Shown: positions 1 to 11,382 of the stretch, one piece after another | Position numbering within the stretch: the stretch's first letter is position 1 | How the letters are laid out: the number at the start of each line of letters is the position of its first letter | Assembly (NCBI GenBank): GCA_040755725.1 | Contig: JBFMAI010000011.1 | Location: 48,178-112,177 of the forward strand | Source of the DNA: JBFMAI01 sp040755725 | GTDB lineage: Bacteria > Planctomycetota > Phycisphaerae > UBA1845 > Fen-1342 | Reading direction: 5' to 3' | Length of the DNA stretch: 64,000 nucleotides | The notes under the pieces: model-generated | Seen by the model: only the letters and a program-made list of their open reading frames with translations | Databases searched by the model: none | What the model was told of the DNA's origin: nothing | Translations under genes and position numbers: made by a program

Positions 1-127
1 TGCCGATCCACTGGAAGACGTTGAGGGCCGCGCCCTCCGACGCCCGCAACAGGTCCATCCCGATCAGCTTCTCGTCGCCCGCTTCCGGGTCCTCGATACC
101 GCGCCGATTGAGCTCCACGTCCGCCAT
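1..127 (-). CDS. 5' fragment of a possible class II fructose-1,6-bisphosphatase (GlpX-like)
   Basis: Only the first 42 codons lie in the window; the gene runs off the left edge. It starts at ATG (127-125) behind an AGGAAA ribosome-binding site on the minus strand. The visible protein has a short charged leader and then LIGMDLLRASEGAALN followed by VFQWIG. This resembles the N-terminal helix of GlpX-type bisphosphatases, which begin with a hydrophobic stretch, an [RE]-x-[ST]-E-x-A-A core and then W-[MI]-G. If so, it hydrolyses fructose-1,6-bisphosphate in gluconeogenesis. The fragment is too short for a firm call, and another small-molecule phosphatase or an unrelated protein remains possible. 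The next gene upstream on the same strand is fumC, 243 bp away. Confidence 0.4.
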   Translation of the reverse strand, partial: MADVELNRRGIEDPEAGDEKLIGMDLLRASEGAALNVFQWIG

Positions 128-370
128 GCTGGTTTCCTGTGACCCCCGTGCTCGGTGGTTGCGTTTTCTTGCTGACATGCGGATCCAGAATAACGCGGCG
201 ACGATGCGCTTTCCAGCGGGCGAAGATACGGCACGACCTGAACCCCGGACTGCCACCGCGCGCCGCACGGTCTGCTGATGGGTGGGGGCCGGCGTCCCCA
301 GTTGCAAACGGCTACAACGCATCACGGGGCCGCACCCTCCCCCGACCCCTCCCCGTCAGGGTGGAGAGGC

Positions 371-1774
<1,404 letters not shown>

Positions 1775-1812
1775 CGCCGTTCCCTTCTCGCCGGGGATGC
1801 CGGAGCGAAGGG

Positions 1813-1821
1813 ATTATAGCA
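1813..1821 (-). promoter_or_regulatory. Extended -10 promoter of fumC
   Basis: The minus strand reads TGCTATAAT, an extended -10 with a perfect TATAAT hexamer. Transcription would start about 30 nt before the fumC ATG at 1774. No good -35 box sits 16-18 bp upstream, which is usual when the TGn extension is present. Confidence 0.6.
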
Positions 1822-1823
1822 GG

Positions 1824-1871
1824 CGGGTGCCGCGCCCACGTCCCGGCGGGCCGAGACGGGCACGGCACCCG
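1824..1871 (-). terminator. Hairpin between the PEP-CTERM gene and fumC
   Basis: CGGGTGCCG (1824-1832) and CGGCACCCG (1863-1871) form a perfect 9-bp inverted repeat, 32 bp beyond the stop codon of the upstream PEP-CTERM gene. It may end that transcript. There is no strong T-tract on the minus strand, and the arms lie next to the fumC -10 box, so a regulatory role is also possible. Confidence 0.4.
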
Positions 1872-1902
1872 AGTTTTCAACCGCAACGCGCGGCGCGTCC
1901 GG

Positions 1903-2616
1903 CTATCTCCCGCGCCGCAGCGCCAACACGCCCGCGAGCAACAGCATCGCCGACGCGGGTTCCGGCGTGATGACGAACGCGAGGTCAAGCGTGTGCCCGG
2001 TGATCGGGTCGGTCAGGGGGCGCCAAATGGGATCGGGGTAGTCGCCCCAGACGGCATCGTCCATGAAGTGCAGGTACGAGGTCTTCCAGCCCCACTCCTC
2101 GGGGCCCTGCACGTGGACGCTGACATCGAGCCAGTAAATGACACCCTGCTCCTGCATGAACGGATTGGGGATGTCCACGAAGTTGTACTGATAGTAGCGC
2201 AGGTGGTCCGGCCGCTTCCAGAACCCGGTGTTCGGGTCGTACCACCCCTGCTGCCCTTCGCCGTAGTACCGCTCCTTCCATTGACCGGGGACGAACCGGC
2301 GGTGCCACAACGGCGGGTTGATGGGCGTACTGGGCGGCCCGGGGTTGTTGGCGTGGATGCTCAGGTCGATGGCCACGATCTGACCGACGCGGTCCTCGCG
2401 CCAGGAACCCCAGAAGTGAATGTCCGTGACCGGCCCGCTCTGGCTGCACTGCCAGTCGTCCGCGAGCACCTTCGGATAGGTGGCCTTCACGTCCCATCCC
2501 TGCGGGTCAGGAAGCTGTGGGAAGTGCATCTTGTGCGGTTCGCCGGGGTTCCAGTCGGCGAAAGCGGGCAGGACGAGCAGTGCTCCGACCGTCACGACAA
2601 CAACTAGCGCACGCAT
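1903..2616 (-). CDS. Secreted PEP-CTERM-anchored protein of unknown function
   Basis: The start is the ATG at 2616, behind GGAGGAAAG, giving 237 residues; an earlier in-frame start lacks a ribosome-binding site. The N-terminus is a Sec signal peptide (MRALVVVVTVGALLVLPAFA). The C-terminus is a sorting signal: PEP, then a hydrophobic stretch, then RRGR. The mature part is rich in Trp, Tyr and Pro and contains the block DWQCSQSGPVTDIHFWGSW. Similar W-Q-C-x-x-x-G-x-[VI]-x-D-[IF]-H-x-W-G-S-W segments recur in secreted planctomycete proteins, from memory the DUF7901-type domain. It probably sits on the outer surface after exosortase-like processing. No exosortase gene lies in this window. The biochemical role is unknown. 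Confidence 0.8.
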   Translation of the reverse strand: MRALVVVVTVGALLVLPAFADWNPGEPHKMHFPQLPDPQGWDVKATYPKVLADDWQCSQSGPVTDIHFWGSWREDRVGQIVAIDLSIHANNPGPPSTPINPPLWHRRFVPGQWKERYYGEGQQGWYDPNTGFWKRPDHLRYYQYNFVDIPNPFMQEQGVIYWLDVSVHVQGPEEWGWKTSYLHFMDDAVWGDYPDPIWRPLTDPITGHTLDLAFVITPEPASAMLLLAGVLALRRGR

Positions 2617-2994
2617 GGCTTTCCTCCTTCCCCCGCCGGCACGGGCCGATTGCGGCGCGGACCGCCCGCGCACACCCAGCCCGCCTTGGTGTGAGCACGC
2701 TTGCAGACGTGCCGTTCGGCGCGCGCTGCCTCTGGCGCCCACAATTCACAATTCGGCTACGAGAGCAGGCCGTACGAATTTGACCGGCGCGGCCGGCTCG
2801 AACACCCCAAGTATGTGAAGAATAGCACAGAAATGGTCCGTTTGCAAACTCGCGCGGAATTCTGCCCGGCCACCGGTGGCCACGCGCGTCCGTCAGCGGG
2901 GTCACGCGGAAGCGCCGGGCTGGTGCTCGCGCCGGCGGGGCCCGTCGCGCCCGCGCTGCCGTCCCGAGGCCGCCCTGCCGCCGCGCAAGAAAGA
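2617..2994. other. Intergenic region, no supported gene
   Basis: This separates the subtilisin gene from the PEP-CTERM gene, both on the minus strand. The right part holds the subtilisin terminator, annotated separately. The left part must hold the PEP-CTERM promoter, but no convincing -35/-10 pair was found. Open frames here are short and have no recognisable protein features. Confidence 0.6.
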
Positions 2995-3039
2995 AGGGCG
3001 AAGCCGCCGCGAGTCGTGGCCGAGGCGGAGCTTCGCCCT
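2995..3039 (-). terminator. Rho-independent terminator of the subtilisin gene
   Basis: AGGGCGAAGC (2995-3004) and GCTTCGCCCT (3030-3039) are a perfect 10-bp inverted repeat, extended inward by CGCC/GGCG. On the minus strand the stem is followed by TTCTTTCTT. It lies 24 bp past the stop codon at 3064. Confidence 0.85.
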
Positions 3040-3063
3040 ACGCGGATGTCTCGAAGCGTCCGG

Positions 3064-5856
3064 TTAGTCGGCCGCTTCCTGCAACGGCACCGTCCAGACG
3101 ATTTGGTCGATGCCGACTCTCCAGAGGTGCCCGGTCACGGGGCCGTTGGCCTGCCACTTGATCTGGGCCTTCATAGCCAACGTGGCGGGGTCGATGAACC
3201 GCGACGGGTCGCCGGTGAGGACCACCTGGACCGCGGTCTCGGTCAGCGACGCTTGTCGGCTGTCCACCAGCTCATAGCTCTGCGTCACGTAGTTGTAGAG
3301 CTCGATGGTCTGGAGCACGGCGCCGGCGGTCTGCAGACCGGATTCCAGGACGAATTTCAAGCCGCTCGGGTTGGCGATCGGCGCGGTGGTGTTGACGATC
3401 ATCCACACCGGGGCTTCCGTCGGGGTGAGCACCATGCCTGCCCGGGCGACCAGACGCTGGTCGTCGCTGTGCAGCAGCTCCGGCAAGCCGCCAGACACGA
3501 CCTCGCCGCGGAAGAGCGTGAAGCTGTCCGGGCGGATCAGACCTTCGGTGTACTCGACGAGGCCCCAGACTTCGATGTCGTCCAGGTTCCAGCCGCAGTA
3601 CGTCCAGCTCGTGTCCGTCGTGCCCATCGTCCACCGCAGGTACACGGTGGGCTGGTTGTCGGCATAGGCCGAGATGTCGATGGTCTGCGACTGCCAGCTC
3701 GCGTCGGCGGTTTCCTGGTCCGGGTTCTGCCACGCGGTGTTCCAGGTCGTGCCGTTGGTGCTGACTCGCACGTAGGCGTGGTCATAACGGGACGCCTCTA
3801 CGCCGAGCCACCGCTTGAATCGCAGTGACACCTGCGTCATGCGCGTGCAATTGAGGGCGCCGGTGGTCAGGTGGTACTCCGGCATGCTGTTGGTGTAGTC
3901 GCCGTTGAGGTTGTATCCAAACACGTTGTTGCCGGTGAAGCCGGACGTCGGGTCGGGGCCGCCGTAGGCGCCGCCGCCGCCAGTCGGCTTGCCGAAGGCC
4001 CACTGCGCCTCGCGCGCCCAACCGGGGTCCTGGTCAAGATTGAACCGGTGGACCGGCTCGGGGCCACCGACGGTGCCGCGCATGGTCGCGATGGCGGAGT
4101 CGCCGCCCTCGGGCGGCACGCCGCCGTCATTGGCCTTCCAGGTGAAGCTGTCCGGACCGCTGGCATAGAAGTTGGGCGCGTAAGTGACCTTGTTGCCCCA
4201 GTTGGCCAGCGTGTAGGGGACGGTCGTGATCGGGCCGGCGTTCGGGTCCACCAAACGACCCTTGGTCGGCAGCGAGGTGATGATGAAGATCATCCGCCCC
4301 GGGGGATCGGGCAAGCCATCGTCGCGAGCCTCCAGGGTGAGCAGGATCGGCGTGTTGAGCGGGGTGTTGAAGACGCCGTCCTGAACGCGCGGCGGGTGCG
4401 GCCCGCACATGCTGACGGCCATCAGGCACGCCTCGTACGCATCCACCATGCCCCAGCCGTAGCTGTTGTCTTCGCCCACGGGGCCCAGGTCGTGAGCCGT
4501 GTCATAAATGATCTGCTTGATCTCGGGAATCGTCAGATCGGGGCAGGCCTGGCGGATAAGGGCGACAACGCCGTTGATGTGCGGCGAGGCCATCGAGGTG
4601 CCGTCCATCTTGACGTAACCACCGCTGGGCGTGGCCGAGCGCACCTGCACGCCGGGGGCCGAGATGTCCGGCTTGATCGCGGGTGTTCCGCCTGGGGTGC
4701 AGTTGGTGGGCCCGCGCGAGGAGAAGCTGGCGATCGGCCAGCCGGCCGTGTTCGCATCGACGGCCGCGACGGCCAGTGTCCGATAAGCGTCGGTGGCCCG
4801 GTCCGCGGGCCGCCGCAGCCCCGACGTGCCTTCGTTGCCGGCCGAGAAGATGATCAGCGTGCCGGCGGCCTCGCAGGCGTCGAGATAGCTCCAGAAAGTC
4901 TGATCGCAGGGGGGATAGCCGTGCGACGTGGTCAGGCCCCAAGAATTGGAGCAGACCGCGGGCACGTCCCAGTTCGTCCCGGGATTCTGATCCGGATCAA
5001 GCATCCACTGGAAGGACTTGATGGCATTGGCCACGGTCGTCGGGATGCCGCCGCCGCGGTCGATCGGGGCCGACGCGATCCACAGGGCGCCGGGCGCGAC
5101 GCCGATCTGGTCCCCCGGGGCCCCGCCGCACACCGTCCCCATCGTGTGCGTGCCGTGGCCGTTGGTGTCGTACGGGAAGTTGTTCTGATTGTTGTACGGA
5201 TCGTACCAGGCCCACTCGGGGTGCCCGGCATAGCGCGGGTCGGCGACACCGGCCCAGCGGCTGGCCAGGGCCGGGTGATTGCCGGCGACGCCGGTATCCA
5301 TGTTGGCCACCAGGACGCCCTGGCCGGTGTAACCCAGGGCCCAAGCTTCCGGGGCGCGGACGGCCACGACGCCCGGCTCGGGCGCGTCGAGGCCGCCCGA
5401 ATCGGGGGCGGTGGCCACCGGCTCGATCAGCTCGACCTCGTAGTTGTAGTAGATCGTGCCGACGTCCGGGTGCTTGAGAAGCTGCTCAATCTCCGCCTTC
5501 GGGCCGTCGACGCGGATGACGTTGGCAATCCAGAACGCCTCGACGTACTCGAGACGCCCTTCCTCGACCAAGCCATTCAGGTAGTCCAGCAGCGGACCCT
5601 GCGTCCGTTCTGCGGTGGCCAGCAGGGACCGCACGATCACCTCGTGCCGGCGCTGCATGGTGGCCCGCTCGGCATCCAGCGCGCCAACGAGTCCGTCCAC
5701 GTCCACCTGGGCCTTGAGAAACACCAGCACCGAGACCGTCGCGTCCGCATCCCGCGTCTCGAGGATCGCCGCCAGGCCCCCATCCAGGACACCGGCGGTC
5801 GCGGGCAGGGCCATCAGGCAGCCCGCCAGTCCCCACAGTACCCAACGCTTGCTCAT
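3064..5856 (-). CDS. Secreted S8 family (subtilisin-like) serine peptidase
   Basis: The protein has 930 residues from the ATG at 5856, chosen because AAGGAGAAAGG precedes it at good spacing; an upstream in-frame start lacks a site. Order of parts: signal peptide (1-22); an inhibitor-I9-like propeptide (about 30-145); the peptidase domain with catalytic Asp187 (MDTG), His234 (NGHGTH) and Ser421 (GTSMAS), plus oxyanion Asn341 (SAGN). An Ig/cadherin-like region (about 465-570) with SGPDSFTWKANDGG follows. Next is a jelly-roll-like module with GWNLDDIEVWG, then a C-terminal beta region with no sorting motif. It should degrade extracellular or surface protein after autocatalytic propeptide removal. 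It is single-copy here with its own terminator, and all active-site residues are intact. Confidence 0.93.
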   Translation of the reverse strand: MSKRWVLWGLAGCLMALPATAGVLDGGLAAILETRDADATVSVLVFLKAQVDVDGLVGALDAERATMQRRHEVIVRSLLATAERTQGPLLDYLNGLVEEGRLEYVEAFWIANVIRVDGPKAEIEQLLKHPDVGTIYYNYEVELIEPVATAPDSGGLDAPEPGVVAVRAPEAWALGYTGQGVLVANMDTGVAGNHPALASRWAGVADPRYAGHPEWAWYDPYNNQNNFPYDTNGHGTHTMGTVCGGAPGDQIGVAPGALWIASAPIDRGGGIPTTVANAIKSFQWMLDPDQNPGTNWDVPAVCSNSWGLTTSHGYPPCDQTFWSYLDACEAAGTLIIFSAGNEGTSGLRRPADRATDAYRTLAVAAVDANTAGWPIASFSSRGPTNCTPGGTPAIKPDISAPGVQVRSATPSGGYVKMDGTSMASPHINGVVALIRQACPDLTIPEIKQIIYDTAHDLGPVGEDNSYGWGMVDAYEACLMAVSMCGPHPPRVQDGVFNTPLNTPILLTLEARDDGLPDPPGRMIFIITSLPTKGRLVDPNAGPITTVPYTLANWGNKVTYAPNFYASGPDSFTWKANDGGVPPEGGDSAIATMRGTVGGPEPVHRFNLDQDPGWAREAQWAFGKPTGGGGAYGGPDPTSGFTGNNVFGYNLNGDYTNSMPEYHLTTGALNCTRMTQVSLRFKRWLGVEASRYDHAYVRVSTNGTTWNTAWQNPDQETADASWQSQTIDISAYADNQPTVYLRWTMGTTDTSWTYCGWNLDDIEVWGLVEYTEGLIRPDSFTLFRGEVVSGGLPELLHSDDQRLVARAGMVLTPTEAPVWMIVNTTAPIANPSGLKFVLESGLQTAGAVLQTIELYNYVTQSYELVDSRQASLTETAVQVVLTGDPSRFIDPATLAMKAQIKWQANGPVTGHLWRVGIDQIVWTVPLQEAAD

Positions 5857-6598
5857 CACCTTTCTCCTTACCACGTGTGAAACGAAACAGGAATGAGACC
5901 GACCCAGCGCGAGCGGCCGGCTGGCAAGTGGAGGTCGGCGAAGTGCGCTCCTCCCGCACCTTCGCCACGATAGCTGTCACGCCACCAGCGCGTGCTTCTT
6001 CTCCTCCCACACTCCGGCCGGCGGCGAGATGCCGCTCCGCCGCCCGGGGGACCTTCACCAGTCCGTCGCTCACCGATTTCATCGTAGCGACCGGCGGGCA
6101 CGGCCGCAAGGCAACTTGCCGTCATCGCGCGGCGCTTCACTCCTGGCGACGCGGGGCGTACACGCCGACCCTGGGTGGCGTCCGGCAGCTACCAATCCCG
6201 CAACGCGACCGAGGGCGGTGCGGTCCGGCCTGAGGGTCGGGCGCGCGGCGGCGCTTGTGCTCGCGGTGTCGCTGACGATCCGGGTGGAGTGGGTCCCGGG
6301 GCCCATGTCACGCCCATTTCCGACTTCGCCGTCTGCGACCGCCTCGCGGTGCGCCCGCTCGCGACCGAGTGGTTCGGAGCGCCTCGGAGGGCCGGTGCGT
6401 TGAACGCCGGGGTATCCGGCGTCTGCGGTGGCGGCCATTGGGTCTTTGGCAGCAGTCCCAACGCCGCTGGCATTGTGCCGGCTGTCCCGGTGCTGGCGAG
6501 CGGCAGCACGGCGGGCCTGGTCGGCGCGCGCATCCACCCGGCGTCTCCGCCGAAACGCGGTGAGCGACGACCGGGGGCTGGGAATCGGGCGGGGGGCA
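5857..6598. other. Long intergenic region between the subtilisin and 16S rRNA genes
   Basis: This 740-bp stretch has overlapping open frames on both strands, but none has a plausible ribosome-binding site, conserved motif or natural composition; one is mostly Gly, Arg and Ala. The side next to 5856 must hold the peptidase promoter. The segment 6390-6410 (GGCCGGTGCGTTGAACG and on) nearly matches 41032-41052 and is treated as a dispersed repeat. Decayed coding sequence cannot be excluded. Confidence 0.5.
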
Positions 6599-6633
6599 CC
6601 AAAAGAAAGCGCCCGCCGGGGTGCGGCGGGCGC
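6599..6633 (-). terminator. Rho-independent terminator of the solitary 16S rRNA transcript
   Basis: GCGCCCGCCG (6609-6618) and CGGCGGGCGC (6624-6633) form a perfect 10-bp stem with a 5-nt loop. On the minus strand the stem is followed by TTTCTTTTGG. It lies about 135 bp beyond the 16S 3' end, so the transcript ends without reaching any tRNA or 23S gene. Confidence 0.85.
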
Positions 6634-6762
6634 GGGGGTATCAGTAAACAGGGGTGAAGACGGACGGCGGATTTCTCCGTCGCGCGGACGGCCGAGGGCC
6701 GCCCCAAGGGGTGCTGACGAAACGCGCGGATCGGTTTTCCGACCGCGGTCTAGGTAATCCTC

Positions 6763-8345
<1,583 letters not shown>

Positions 8346-8579
8346 ATTCGGAAACACGGCCCGAGGGCCGCGTCGTTTCCGTTTCGTCCCGGACCCGTCG
8401 CTGCGGGCGACGACATCCAGGTGCCCGACGTACCCACACACCGTGGGGATCAGTCGGGCGGTTCGGTCTTCCGGCGCCGCACCCCTTTCCCGCAGGGGGT
8501 CGCGCCGGCACACTCTTGCGGCTTCACCCACTGTTCACTTGTCATAGAGCCGGCCCCGGCCTTGCCTCCGGGGCCCCGT
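8346..8579 (-). other. Transcribed leader of the 16S rRNA gene
   Basis: This is the stretch between the inferred transcription start (near 8572) and the 16S 5' end. It is GC-rich and has several local inverted repeats that could act in processing. No boxA-like TGCTCTTTAACA was found. The region from 8608 to 8986, on the other side of the promoter, has no supported gene and must carry the promoter of the plus-strand beta-propeller gene. Confidence 0.55.
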
Positions 8580-8607
8580 ATACTAGCATAGCACGGCCTC
8601 AATGCAA
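8580..8607 (-). promoter_or_regulatory. Sigma-70-type promoter of the 16S rRNA gene
   Basis: On the minus strand there is a -35 TTGCAT (8607-8602), a 16-bp spacer and a -10 TAGTAT (8585-8580) with a TGC extension. An A-rich run (GAAAAATCC) upstream of the -35 could be an UP element. The distance to the 16S 5' end is about 230 nt, ordinary for a ribosomal leader. Confidence 0.65.
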
Positions 8608-8986
8608 GGGGGGCGAAACAGGATTTTTCGCAGCGCACGATCTTTGTCGGGAGCGCGCACGCGAGGCACGGTGGACCCATGCGCTGCCGATGCACCAGCT
8701 ACATGCCAGTTATCGGACGTATAGGAGCGCGCTGGTCGGGACACTTGCGACTGCGTACAAAGGACTGTGAAGCCCCTTCCGGCCGGTGCCGCCCAACGGC
8801 GCCAGCGGCACGCCGGCCGGTCCGGGCCGCCACGGTCGGGCGAACCGACCGATAGGGTGTACTGGAGGATCAGCCGCCGTACGGGCCCGCTCGGCGGGCG
8901 ACGCCCGAGGGAGCGCGGCGCACGTGGGTGGCTGATCGAGGGCACGGAACACGGGTGAATCACGCACGCACTTGAAAGGAGCTTCC

Positions 8987-11026
8987 ATGGCGATTCGCGC
9001 GTACGGTTGGCTTGCGCTGGTTGGGATGACGATCGTGGTCGGGGGGCTGGCCGGCGGATGCCCGCCACAGATCGCCCCGGACGACGGCAAGGCCGAACTG
9101 CGGCGTTTTGCGTCCGAGCAGGAGTTCGTCGACTTCTTCAAAGAGCAGGCGTGGGCCCAGCAGGCCCCGCAGTGGCGAGGTTTGGGGGGGCTGTTCGGGG
9201 CGCCGGCGGCGGCCGATGCGGCGGGCGAGAGCACGAACGGCGGAGGCGACAGCGGGTCATATTCGACGACCAACGTGCAGGAAGAGGGCGTGGACGAAAG
9301 CGACATGATGAAGTCGAACGGCACGCACCTCTTCATTGCGCGTGGCCAGACGGTGCGGATCGTCAACGCCACGCCGCCGGAAGCGCTGGCGGAGGTCGGC
9401 CAGATCGACGTCGGCGTCCCGGTCGAATCGTTCTATCTGGTCGACACGAAGCTGATTGTGTTGGGCCAGAAGTATGATGTGGGCGTGTACGGCCCCGGCG
9501 GGCCCGAGATCATGATCTGGCCGCCGTTCTACGCCAAGTCGTCGGTTGTGGTGGCCGAGGTCGATGTGGCTAATCCCGCCAAGCCGAAGATCACGCGTCA
9601 GACGGAGCTGGACGGCTCGCTCGTGGCGTCGCGTCTAACCGGCGGAAACCTGTATCTTGTGCTGACGATCGTGCCCGACCTCCCGGCCAATCCGTCGCGA
9701 CTGAACATCCAGGCGATGACCGCGGAGGAGATTCTGCCGAAGGTGCGGCGCAGCGATGCGACCGAGCCGATGCTCGGTTGGCAGGACTACTACCGGCCGA
9801 GTTCGGGTGACGGCTACAACACGACCGCGGTGGTCACGCTGGAAGCCGTGGACGTCGAGCACGTGATCGGTTCGATCGCCGTCATGGCGAACGCGGGCAC
9901 GGTGTACGCCTCGACCGAGGCGTTGTACACGACGGACTCCGACTATGACGCGCTGAACAACTACCGCGAGACGACGCGGATTCACAAGTTTGAGTATGAC
10001 CCGCAGAGCGGGGCCACCTACGTCGGCAGCGGCAAAGTCCCCGGCCGGTTGCTGAACCAATTCTCGCTCGGCGAGAACGCGGGTTACCTGCGCGTCGCCA
10101 CGCACGTGGACAACTGGGAGTTCTTCGGCTTCGGCGGCGTGGGCTTCGACGAAGTCGTCGGCGTCGCGGCCGCGCCAAATCCGGGCGGTCGCGCCCAGGC
10201 CCGCACCGTGAACGAGCCATACAACGCGGTCTACGTGCTGAAGGCCGTCGGCGACAAGCTCGAAGTGGTGGGCTCGATCGAGGACATCGCCCCCGGCGAG
10301 CAGTTGTACTCGGCCCGCTTCCTCGGCGACCGCGGCTTCCTGGTCACATTCCTGCGGATCGACCCGCTGTTCATTCTCGACCTCTCCAAGCCGACTGAAC
10401 CCAAGGTCATGGGCGAGCTCAAGATCCCCGGCTACAGCGACTACCTCCACCCGTTCGGCGATGACCTGCTCATCGGCGTCGGGCAGTCCACGCGCCAGAC
10501 GCCGTGGGGCGGCGTGGTCCCGAACGCGGTGCAACTGTCGCTGTTCAACGTCAGCGACTGGGAGAACCCCAAGTTGGTCGAGCAGGTCGAGCTCGGCGGC
10601 TACGGCAGCTACACCGACGCGAGCTGGACCCACAAGGCGTTCACGTTCATGCCCGACCGCGGACTGCTGGCCATGCCCGTCGTGTTGTTCAAGGACGTGG
10701 CCAATCCCTTTGGCGACGAGGGGGGCGGGGGCTGGGAGCCGCAGTTCGAGGGCGTGGTTTGTTTCCATGTCACCGCCGAAGGCTTCACCAAGCTCGGCCA
10801 ACTCGCCGGCGTCGAGCCGCCGGAGTGCTATTGGACCGACTGGCGCCGGGCGGCGATCATCGACGACGTGCTTTACGCCGTCAGCCCGGTCGGCGTCGGT
10901 GCGGTGAACATGAACACGTTCGAGGGCCGGTGCGAGCTCGTCCTGACGCCGGGTGAGGACGAACCCGATCCGTGTGGCGGCAGCGCCGGCGAGGCCGACC
11001 CCGGCCAACCGCCGGGCGTTCGGTAA
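8987..11026 (+). CDS. Beta-propeller domain lipoprotein
   Basis: The start is ATG 8987, five bases after AAAGGAG, giving 679 residues. The N-terminus is a lipoprotein signal with a lipobox ending in G-G-C, so the mature protein is a membrane-anchored periplasmic or surface protein. Downstream is the hallmark segment TTNVQEEGVDESDMMKSNG of the secreted beta-propeller family (Pfam Beta_propel type). It is followed by repeated blades such as LFIARGQTVRIVNATPP and FLGDRGFLVTFLRIDPLFIL. The C-terminal end is an acidic Pro/Gly tail with a Cys. The family has no well-defined biochemical role; binding or scaffolding at the surface is the usual guess. It is isolated from its neighbours and on the strand opposite to the 16S gene. 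Confidence 0.85.
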   Translation: MAIRAYGWLALVGMTIVVGGLAGGCPPQIAPDDGKAELRRFASEQEFVDFFKEQAWAQQAPQWRGLGGLFGAPAAADAAGESTNGGGDSGSYSTTNVQEEGVDESDMMKSNGTHLFIARGQTVRIVNATPPEALAEVGQIDVGVPVESFYLVDTKLIVLGQKYDVGVYGPGGPEIMIWPPFYAKSSVVVAEVDVANPAKPKITRQTELDGSLVASRLTGGNLYLVLTIVPDLPANPSRLNIQAMTAEEILPKVRRSDATEPMLGWQDYYRPSSGDGYNTTAVVTLEAVDVEHVIGSIAVMANAGTVYASTEALYTTDSDYDALNNYRETTRIHKFEYDPQSGATYVGSGKVPGRLLNQFSLGENAGYLRVATHVDNWEFFGFGGVGFDEVVGVAAAPNPGGRAQARTVNEPYNAVYVLKAVGDKLEVVGSIEDIAPGEQLYSARFLGDRGFLVTFLRIDPLFILDLSKPTEPKVMGELKIPGYSDYLHPFGDDLLIGVGQSTRQTPWGGVVPNAVQLSLFNVSDWENPKLVEQVELGGYGSYTDASWTHKAFTFMPDRGLLAMPVVLFKDVANPFGDEGGGGWEPQFEGVVCFHVTAEGFTKLGQLAGVEPPECYWTDWRRAAIIDDVLYAVSPVGVGAVNMNTFEGRCELVLTPGEDEPDPCGGSAGEADPGQPPGVR

Positions 11027-11382
11027 CGCCCCAGGATCCCGGCCCGCGGGTCGCGCATCCGGACACGCGGTAGCGCACCCGCCGATCGCTGAGTTGACCG
11101 ACCGCGCGCGGCTCCGTGCCGAATCCCAGGCCGGAGGCGCGCGCGGTTTCATTTTGGTCCAACGCCGCCGTTTGCCCATGCTCTTGAGCGTTGTTCCCGG
11201 CGGCAGCCTGTTTGGCGCCGGCCAGTGGCCGGTGCGGGCCGGTGGCACAGGCGTCCCCGTTTGTGCTTTCACAGCGGGCGGGACGCCCGCACTTCTCGGC
11301 GCGGCCCGCGCGCTGGCGCTTGGGGCTTGTCTGACGCTGGGACCGGCGGGCTTCGTCGGGTACCCTCTGGGGTCGCGGCACC
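11027..11382. other. Intergenic region with dispersed-repeat-like sequence
   Basis: No gene is supported. The segment 11214-11250 reads GCCAGTGGCCGGTGC and then GGTGGCACAGGCGT. It resembles motifs at 41027-41040, inside icd at 47523-47545, and at 63860-63875. The promoter of the MFS gene should lie here but no clear consensus was found. Confidence 0.45.

Noticed and set aside
3871..5880. 669-codon open frame on the plus strand opposite the subtilisin gene
   Set aside because: It has no ribosome-binding site and lacks domain motifs; the minus-strand frame carries a complete subtilisin with all catalytic residues. High GC makes long antisense frames common.
6175..6657. 160-codon plus-strand frame in the gap before 16S
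   Set aside because: Gly/Ala/Arg-rich with no ribosome-binding site, and its end runs through the 16S terminator hairpin.
9635..11272. 545-codon minus-strand frame opposite the beta-propeller gene
   Set aside because: Its composition is dominated by Arg, Ala, Val and His with no fold pattern; the plus-strand lipoprotein is convincing.
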